A stretch of DNA of 64,000 bases from an uncultured Sediminibacterium sp. GTDB lineage: Bacteria; Bacteroidota; Bacteroidia; Chitinophagales; Chitinophagaceae. The stretch lies in NCBI GenBank assembly GCA_937911175.1, contig CALDSE010000012.1, positions 1-64,000 on the forward strand, in the 5' to 3' direction. Shown piece after piece: positions 58,219 to 64,000 of this stretch. Position 1 is the stretch's first letter, and the number at the start of each line of letters is the position of its first letter. The notes under the pieces are model-generated. The model was not told where the DNA came from and did not search any database. It worked only from the letters and a program-made list of their open reading frames with translations. Position numbers and translations under genes: made by a program.

Positions 58219-60132
58219 TTATTTTACTTCTTCAAACTGAGCGTCTTCAACAGTATCGTTGTTGGCTCCACCATTTGCTTGTCCGCCTGCTTGCTCTGCA
58301 CCCGCTTGTTCAGGGCCAGCTGCACCAGCTGCTTGTGCTTTGTAAATTTCTTCACTTGCAGCAGTCCATGCAGTATTCATTGCTTCTAAAGCGGTGTCTA
58401 CTTTAGCAGTATCTTGAGAAGCATGTGCTTCTTTCAAATTCGCTAAAGCTGTTTCAATAGGTGCTTTTTTATCAGCAGGAATTTTATCACCAAATTCTTT
58501 CAATTGCTTTTCTGTTTGGAAAATCAAACTGTCGGCTTGGTTTAATTTTTCTACTCTATCTTTTTCTATTTTATCACCTGCTTCGTTGGCTTTGGCTTCA
58601 GCTTTCATTTTTTCAATTTCTTCCTTCGTCAAACCACTTCCAGCTTCAATTCTAATTTTTTGTTCTTTACCAGTGCCTTTATCTTTTGCACTTACATTCA
58701 AGATACCATTCGCATCAATATCAAAAGTAACTTCAATTTGAGGAACACCTCTTGGTGCTGGTGGAATACCATCCAAGTTAAACATACCTAAACTTTTATT
58801 TTGAGGTGCCATTGGACGCTCTCCTTGTAATACATGAATTTGAACACCTGGTTGATTATCGCTAGCGGTAGAATACACTTCTGTTTTCTTAGTAGGAATA
58901 GTTGTGTTAGAAGAAATCATAGTAGTCATTACACCACCCATTGTTTCAATACCTAAGTTTAAAGGTGTAACGTCTAATAACAATACATCTTTCACATCTC
59001 CAGTTAATACCGCCCCTTGGATACCTGCACCTATTGCTACCACTTCATCAGGGTTAACAGAACGGTTTGGTTTTTTACCAAAGAACTTTTCTACTATTTC
59101 TTGTATTTTAGGAATTCTTGAAGAACCTCCTACTAAAATAACTTCATCAATTTGTGATACAGAATATCCTGCATCTTTCAATGCAATTTCACAAGGCTTT
59201 AAACAACGTGCAAATAAATTATCTGCCAATGATTCAAATTTTGCTCTTGTTAATTTTAATACTAAGTGCTTAGGAACGCCATCTACTGCAGTAATATAAG
59301 GCAAATTAATTTCTGTTTCAGAAGAAGAACTTAATTCTACTTTCGCTTTCTCAGCCGCTTCTTTTAAACGTTGTAAAGCCATTGGATCTTTTCTTAAGTC
59401 AATTGCTTCTTGTTTTTTAAATTCATCTGCTAAGAAGTCCATGATTACTTTATCAAAATCATCGCCACCTAAATGTGTATCTCCATTAGTAGATTTTACT
59501 TCAAATACACCATCTCCTAAATCCAAGACAGAAATATCAAAAGTTCCACCCCCTAAATCGAATACAGCAATTTTTTGCTCAATGTTCTTCTTATCTAAAC
59601 CATAAGCTAAGGCTGCTGCAGTTGGTTCGTTTACAATTCTACGCACATTCAATCCTGCAATCTCACCTGCTTCTTTAGTAGCTTGTCTTTGTGCATCATT
59701 AAAATAAGCAGGTACAGTAATAACTGCATCTGTTACTTCAGTGCCTAAATAATCTTCAGCAGTTTTTTTCATCTTCTGTAAAACCATTGCAGAAATTTCT
59801 TGTGGAGTATACATACGACCGTCGATATCAACACGCACTGTGTCGTTCTCGCCTTGTACAATTTTATAACTCCAATGAGACTTCTCTTCAGCTATCTCAT
59901 TAAAACGACGACCCATAAAACGCTTTACACTTGATATTGTGTTTTCAGGGTTCGTGATCGCTTGACGCTTAGCAGGATCTCCCACTTTACGCTCGCCATT
60001 TTTTAAGAAGGCTACTACTGAAGGGGTAGTTCTACGTCCTTCATCATTGGCGATCACTACTGGTTCGCCACCTTCCATAACTGATACGCAACTATTTGTC
60101 GTACCTAGGTCAATTCCTATTATTTTTGCCAT
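58219..60132 (-). CDS. dnaK: Molecular chaperone DnaK
   Basis: A 637-residue Hsp70. It has the N-terminal [13 protein letters not shown], the [14 protein letters not shown] phosphate loop, the linker [13 protein letters not shown], and ends in FEEVK. It folds proteins with DnaJ and GrpE, neither of which is next to it. A near-consensus promoter box (CAAATTTG, 60208-60215) is upstream; no CIRCE element is seen. Downstream is a terminator and then a J-domain gene. Confidence 0.97.
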   Translation of the reverse strand: MAKIIGIDLGTTNSCVSVMEGGEPVVIANDEGRRTTPSVVAFLKNGERKVGDPAKRQAITNPENTISSVKRFMGRRFNEIAEEKSHWSYKIVQGENDTVRVDIDGRMYTPQEISAMVLQKMKKTAEDYLGTEVTDAVITVPAYFNDAQRQATKEAGEIAGLNVRRIVNEPTAAALAYGLDKKNIEQKIAVFDLGGGTFDISVLDLGDGVFEVKSTNGDTHLGGDDFDKVIMDFLADEFKKQEAIDLRKDPMALQRLKEAAEKAKVELSSSSETEINLPYITAVDGVPKHLVLKLTRAKFESLADNLFARCLKPCEIALKDAGYSVSQIDEVILVGGSSRIPKIQEIVEKFFGKKPNRSVNPDEVVAIGAGIQGAVLTGDVKDVLLLDVTPLNLGIETMGGVMTTMISSNTTIPTKKTEVYSTASDNQPGVQIHVLQGERPMAPQNKSLGMFNLDGIPPAPRGVPQIEVTFDIDANGILNVSAKDKGTGKEQKIRIEAGSGLTKEEIEKMKAEAKANEAGDKIEKDRVEKLNQADSLIFQTEKQLKEFGDKIPADKKAPIETALANLKEAHASQDTAKVDTALEAMNTAWTAASEEIYKAQAAGAAGPEQAGAEQAGGQANGGANNDTVEDAQFEEVK

Positions 60133-60297
60133 AATGCTTGATTTTCAATGATTAATTACTCTACTATAGTCAATCTTTATGCCATAATAGGTATGCCCAT
60201 ATAGGGGTGCAAATTTGTCATATATGGCAGTTATTAAGGCTATTTAAAGGCCATAATTGACATATAAAATTAAAAAAGGGGTAGAAAAGTCAGAGAA

Positions 60298-60798
60298 TTA
60301 TAGGTTATCTGAACCCTTAAAAGTGAAGTTTTTTTGACTGGTATAGCTAAAGATAACCACAAAGAAGGTCGTGGCTATTTTAGCCATGGTAGGAAACCAG
60401 CCGAAATAATCTACAAATAGCTTTAAAAAACCATAATTAAGTAGCACACAGCCCAGCACCACTACAAAATACTTCATGAGTTGTTTACGCTTAGTTACAG
60501 TAGTCTCCTGAAAGACCACATACCTACTTAAATAAAAGCCTATGGGAAAGGTGATACAGAAAGAAATGATAAAAGAAGCAATATGGGGACTAATACTAAT
60601 GAAGCCTAAATCAATTATTTGCCTATCTAAAATATAATTGTAGGCCAGAAAAAACAAGCTAATATCCAATACCGTATTGGCACCACCACAGGCAGCGTAC
60701 CTAAAAGTTTTTAAGGGCATCATTTTCTTGAAAATAGGATAAAACCAATCTATGATTTCAAGAATAACTTTGCTAATAAAGTCGTGTAGTTTCAACAT
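60298..60798 (-). CDS. GtrA-family membrane protein
   Basis: A 166-residue protein with four membrane segments and the family start FRYAACGGANTVLDISLFFL; the GtrA family is thought to move polyprenyl-linked sugars across the inner membrane. ATG at 60798 was used; a TTG just before is possible. It stands alone between dnaK and argS. A functional link to the DPM1-like transferase at 5.1 kb is only plausible. Confidence 0.85.
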   Translation of the reverse strand: MLKLHDFISKVILEIIDWFYPIFKKMMPLKTFRYAACGGANTVLDISLFFLAYNYILDRQIIDLGFISISPHIASFIISFCITFPIGFYLSRYVVFQETTVTKRKQLMKYFVVVLGCVLLNYGFLKLFVDYFGWFPTMAKIATTFFVVIFSYTSQKNFTFKGSDNL

Positions 60799-60825
60799 CA
60801 ATGCGCTAAGATAATCTTAATTAAT

Positions 60826-60833
60826 TACTTTTG
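60826..60833 (+). promoter_or_regulatory. -7 promoter element of argS
   Basis: TACTTTTG followed by C, 19 bases before the argS ATG; identical to the box before sdhC. No TTG at the expected distance. Confidence 0.5.
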
Positions 60834-60852
60834 CCAAAGGCAAGCCCAATTT

Positions 60853-62622
60853 ATGAATTTAATAACTCTTTTAAAACAGACCACGTCAACTAGCTTAGAT
60901 AGCTTATACCAGGTTAAAATACAACCTGATCAAGTATTAGTGAATGCCACTAAGCCTGAATTTGAAGGAGACTATACCATTGTACTTTTTGCCTTCGTAA
61001 AACAATTAGGCAAGAACCCTGAACAAGTGGGCAACGATTTAGGCAATGCTATGCAAAAGGCGCTACCTAGTATAATTACTAAGTTCAATATTGTAAAAGG
61101 GTTTTTAAATTTTACGATTAGCAACGACTATTGGTTAGAGTTTATAAAAAACCTTTCACCTAATGAGTTAATGCCTGCTATTAAGCATAAAAGAAAAATT
61201 ATGGTGGAGTACTCCTCCCCTAATACCAATAAGCCTTTACACTTAGGGCATTTAAGAAATAATTTTTTAGGATGGAGTATTGCTGAAATTTTAAAACTGC
61301 AAGGAAATGAAGTGGTGAAAACTTGTATAGTAAATGACAGAGGTATACATATTTGCAAGAGCATGATTGCTTGGCATTTATTTGCAAGTGGCGCAACACC
61401 TGAATCAAGCCATAAAAAAGGCGACCACTTCGTGGGAGACTATTATGTAAAATACAACGATGCTTATAAAGCCCAAGTAGCTGAATTAGTGGCTGGTGGT
61501 ATGATGCAAGAGACTGCAGAAAAAGAAGCCCCTATTTTAAAAGGTGCTCAGGAAATGTTATTGAAATGGGAACAAGGAGATGCTGCCACTTTGGATTTAT
61601 GGAAGAAAATGAATGCTTGGGTATACGAAGGCTTTGAAGTCACTTATAAAAAAATTGGTTCGGACTTTTTCAAAACCTATTATGAAAGCAATACTTATTT
61701 ATTAGGCAAGGAATTAGTAGAAGAAGGACTTACTAAAAAAGTATTTTATCAAAAAGAAGATAGTTCTGTTTGGATTGACTTAACACCCGATGGCTTAGAT
61801 GAAAAAATTGTGCGTCGCAAGGACGGTACTTCAGTGTATATGACCCAGGATATTGGACTAGCTCAATTAAAACAAAAAGAGTTTAATACCGATGCCAGTA
61901 TTTATGTGGTCGGTGATGAACAAAATTATCATTTCAAAGTTTTAAAATTAATTTGCCAAAAATTAAAACAACCTGCTGCAGATGGTATTTACCATTTAAG
62001 TTATGGCATGGTGGAACTACCTACTGGTAAAATGAAAAGCCGTGAAGGAACTGTAGTGGACGCCGATGATTTAGTAGACGAGATGATTAATATCTCAAAA
62101 GAAAAAACAGAAGCCTTGGGTAAGGTTTCCGATTTTACCAAGGAACAACTTACTGAACTATATAATACCATTGGACTAGGTGCCCTTAAATTTTTCTTAT
62201 TAAGAGTAGACCCTAAAAAGAAAATGATATTCAACCCAGAAGAAAGTATCGACTTTCATGGCTTTACCGGGCCTTTTATTCAATATACACATGCGCGTAT
62301 TAAAAGTATATTAAGAAAAACAGGTACAGCGGTAAGCATTACCCCTAATGAACTACTTCCTTTAGAAAAACAATTGGCTATTGAGCTTTCCACCTTCCCA
62401 GAAGTGGTGAATGAAGCGGCTGACAATTTAGACCCGTCTAAACTAGCCATCTATACTTTTAACCTAGCTAAATTATTCAATACCTTTTACGCCGAGCATT
62501 CTATTTCAAATGCAGAATCGGAAGTAAAAAAACAATTGAGAATTCAATTGGGTATTTTAACAGCGGCTACTTTACAAAAAGCCATGAGCGCTTTAGGTAT
62601 TGCTGTGCCAGAACAGATGTAA
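60853..62622 (+). CDS. argS: Arginine-tRNA ligase
   Basis: A 589-residue class Ia aminoacyl-tRNA synthetase. It has the HIGH-like HLGH (His130, His133) in NKPLHLGHLRNN, a KMSKS-like KMKSREG in MVELPTGKMKSREGT, and the N-terminal tRNA-binding domain (about 1-110) usual for ArgRS. The C-terminal anticodon-binding domain ends in LGIAVPEQM. The gene is alone, convergent with trmH. Confidence 0.95.
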   Translation: MNLITLLKQTTSTSLDSLYQVKIQPDQVLVNATKPEFEGDYTIVLFAFVKQLGKNPEQVGNDLGNAMQKALPSIITKFNIVKGFLNFTISNDYWLEFIKNLSPNELMPAIKHKRKIMVEYSSPNTNKPLHLGHLRNNFLGWSIAEILKLQGNEVVKTCIVNDRGIHICKSMIAWHLFASGATPESSHKKGDHFVGDYYVKYNDAYKAQVAELVAGGMMQETAEKEAPILKGAQEMLLKWEQGDAATLDLWKKMNAWVYEGFEVTYKKIGSDFFKTYYESNTYLLGKELVEEGLTKKVFYQKEDSSVWIDLTPDGLDEKIVRRKDGTSVYMTQDIGLAQLKQKEFNTDASIYVVGDEQNYHFKVLKLICQKLKQPAADGIYHLSYGMVELPTGKMKSREGTVVDADDLVDEMINISKEKTEALGKVSDFTKEQLTELYNTIGLGALKFFLLRVDPKKKMIFNPEESIDFHGFTGPFIQYTHARIKSILRKTGTAVSITPNELLPLEKQLAIELSTFPEVVNEAADNLDPSKLAIYTFNLAKLFNTFYAEHSISNAESEVKKQLRIQLGILTAATLQKAMSALGIAVPEQM

Positions 62623-62650
62623 ACTTAATATTACGCTAGTTTTAATTTAC

Positions 62651-63277
62651 TTAAGACCTTTTTAACTTGGAATTATTATACACTTCTGGTGTATCCTCTT
62701 CAAACCCCCACTGCGTTAATAAAGTTTCCATTTGTGCTTGCGGCAAAGAAGCTTTTTCATAATGGCCCGCATTCATTTTCTGACGCATGGCTTCATAAAT
62801 ACTCACTGCACAAGCCACCGATATATTTAAGCTTTGGATAATACCCATTTGTGGTATAATAAAATTACCATCGGCTAAATTTCTAAATTCTTCTGTCACT
62901 CCCGCATGTTCATTGCCAAAAACTAAGGCCACCGATTCTGTAAAATTAATATCATGCAGGCTTACTGCATCACTGGACAAATGCGTGGTTAAAATTTTAC
63001 TGAATTTTTTTCTAAGTTCCTTCACGCAGTCTTCCAAGGTTTCGAACTCATGAATGGTTAACCATTTTAAGGCGCTACTACTACTTCTATAGCCCCATTT
63101 TTTATGCCTCGGTATTTTAGTGGTAAGTACATATACTTCTTGTATACCCACCGCATCACAGGTGCGCATTACGGCAGAAACATTATGCGGATCTTGCACA
63201 TTCTCAAGTACAACTGTCAAGTTAGCTTGTCGCTTACTTAATACTTTTAATAATTTTTCACTACGTTCTGGTGTCAT
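62651..63277 (-). CDS. TrmH-family tRNA/rRNA 2'-O-methyltransferase
   Basis: A 208-residue SPOUT methyltransferase. Motif 1 NVSAVMRTCDAVG, motif 2 VFGNEHAGV, and motif 3 IPQMGIIQSLNISVACAVSI are intact. It most resembles TrmH, the G18 ribose methylase of tRNA, including the SLNISVA motif and short N-terminus. A 28-base gap to argS on the other strand. Confidence 0.85.
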   Translation of the reverse strand: MTPERSEKLLKVLSKRQANLTVVLENVQDPHNVSAVMRTCDAVGIQEVYVLTTKIPRHKKWGYRSSSSALKWLTIHEFETLEDCVKELRKKFSKILTTHLSSDAVSLHDINFTESVALVFGNEHAGVTEEFRNLADGNFIIPQMGIIQSLNISVACAVSIYEAMRQKMNAGHYEKASLPQAQMETLLTQWGFEEDTPEVYNNSKLKRS

Positions 63278-63325
63278 ACAATTTATTTCAAATTAAAATA
63301 AAGATAATTTATTTTAAAAAATTAA

Positions 63326-64000
63326 TTATCTTTTAAAAGGCATCGCATATTGCACACCTAAGCCTGGTTTTGGCAATGGCATTATTTTGCCCTTATTATT
63401 TTCCATATTATAATCAAGCCCATGTCCATTTAATTCTGTCATAAGTAATGGGCCATCCATATCTACATAATCAAGTTGTGGCAAGAACTGCGCAATAGCA
63501 GCAGAACCTATCACCGACTCATTCATGCTACCCATCATTACTTTCATGCCTAAAGTCTTTGCCTCCTTTATCATTCTAAGTGCTGGCGTAAGCCCACTAC
63601 ATTTAGTTAATTTAATATTAATACCATGAAAATAATGCGCACAAGCAGCTACGTCTTTTTCAAATACACAGGACTCATCTGCAAATAAAGGCAGCACTGA
63701 AGTCGCTTTTAATTGCGCCATCCCTTCCCAATTATCTTTAGCCAAAGGTTGTTCCACTAATTCTACACCTAATTTTGCAAGCGCTGGAATTTTTTGTAAG
63801 GCTTCTTCGGTGGTCCATCCTGCATTGGCATCCACACGAAGTGGCGCAGTTGTATGTGCACGAATTGCTGTAATCATTTCAATATCGTAATCGGTGCCTA
63901 CTTTAATTTTATAAATTGGCCAAGGATGGGCCTTCATTTTCTCTACCATTTTATCTATAGAATCAATTCCTAAGGTATAATCACAAATAGGTGTGGGGGT
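63326..64000 (-). CDS. Dipeptide epimerase (enolase superfamily), C-terminal part (starts beyond the window)
   Basis: The last 224 residues of an L-Ala-D/L-Glu epimerase-like enzyme; the frame is open to the window end, so the N-terminal capping domain is missing. It has the KxK catalytic pair (YKIKVG), metal ligands in RVDANAGW, ELVEQPL and ADESC, a second lysine in NIKLTKCSG, and the MGSMNESVIGS substrate-binding turn. Such enzymes epimerise dipeptides from the peptidoglycan stem in recycling. The neighbour upstream is unknown. Confidence 0.85.
   Translation of the reverse strand, partial: TPTPICDYTLGIDSIDKMVEKMKAHPWPIYKIKVGTDYDIEMITAIRAHTTAPLRVDANAGWTTEEALQKIPALAKLGVELVEQPLAKDNWEGMAQLKATSVLPLFADESCVFEKDVAACAHYFHGINIKLTKCSGLTPALRMIKEAKTLGMKVMMGSMNESVIGSAAIAQFLPQLDYVDMDGPLLMTELNGHGLDYNMENNKGKIMPLPKPGLGVQYAMPFKR

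Noticed and set aside
58904-59299. 131-residue plus-strand frame opposite dnaK
   Set aside because: Antisense to the most conserved part of DnaK; long antisense frames are usual there.
60208-60215. CAAATTTG as a dnaK promoter or heat-shock operator
   Set aside because: One mismatch to the -7 consensus, no -33 box at the right distance, and no CIRCE or other inverted repeat; too weak to list as a feature.

Overview
The window is an ordinary stretch of chromosome from an AT-rich (by eye a bit over one third G+C) Gram-negative member of the Bacteroidota, most likely a Chitinophagaceae-like organism. The evidence is the gene content (a TonB-dependent receptor with a carboxypeptidase-like domain, a Bacteroidota-type LptD, OstA and MCE cluster, cytochrome b558-type succinate dehydrogenase, YtxJ of the bacillithiol system, and DUF4295 after rpmB-rpmG), the scarcity of Shine-Dalgarno sites in front of genes, and repeated copies of the phylum's promoter pattern TTG-N19/20-TAnnTTTG. 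No insertion sequence, prophage, CRISPR array, rRNA operon or defence island was seen, and no gene-free gap exceeds about 300 bases.

Layout. 1-7.1 kb: the end of cinA, an orphan 2-oxoacid dehydrogenase E2, a TonB receptor, then a DMT exporter, a DPM1-like glycosyltransferase, an exonuclease and ytxJ. 7.1-15 kb: a long leftward block of parE, DUF1835, cupin, parC, cvfB-like gene and thiolase, driven by a two-box promoter in front of parE. 15-18.8 kb: a tight rightward trio of YkgJ-like metal-binding protein, NamZ-like muramidase and LTA-synthase-like membrane sulfatase. 18.8-22.6 kb: a THUMP methyltransferase, tRNA-Val, a small ferredoxin-fold protein, a BNR propeller, tcdA and tRNA-Arg. 22.6-27.4 kb: a secreted unknown, a DsrE protein, a TsdA-like di-haem cytochrome c, a class I isoprenoid-synthase-fold protein, ung and plsC.

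27.4-34.8 kb: envelope biogenesis, with an LptD-like protein divergent from amidase, MCE protein and OstA, then prfB with its programmed +1 frameshift. 34.8-45.5 kb, all leftward except one gene: RNase P RNA, a DUF2027/Smr protein, an APC permease, a polyprenyl synthetase, ftsY, DUF4295-rpmG-rpmB, an ABC-F ATPase with a degenerate second site, tsaD and a MacB-like permease. 45.7-50 kb: sdhCAB-trmN6. 50-64 kb: a saccharopine-dehydrogenase-like enzyme, hscB, tRNA-Leu followed by a structured intergenic element, two secreted or periplasmic peptidases, katG, a J-domain-KTSC protein, dnaK, gtrA, argS, trmH and the C-terminal part of a dipeptide epimerase.

Most genes are housekeeping: translation (prfB, argS, three tRNAs, rnpB, rpmB, rpmG, tsaD, tcdA, trmN6, trmH), DNA topology and repair (parC, parE, ung), envelope assembly (lptD, ostA, mce, plsC, amidase) and wall recycling (namZ, dipeptide epimerase). 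I see no complete, clearly new system. The most promising points are the terpene-synthase-fold protein at 24.9 kb, the secreted-unknown/DsrE/TsdA-like operon just before it, the ABC-F protein with a naturally altered second ATP site, the YkgJ gene whose coding potential runs upstream of every standard start codon, the conserved RF2 frameshift signal in a phylum that hardly uses Shine-Dalgarno initiation, and the hairpin-rich element after tRNA-Leu.
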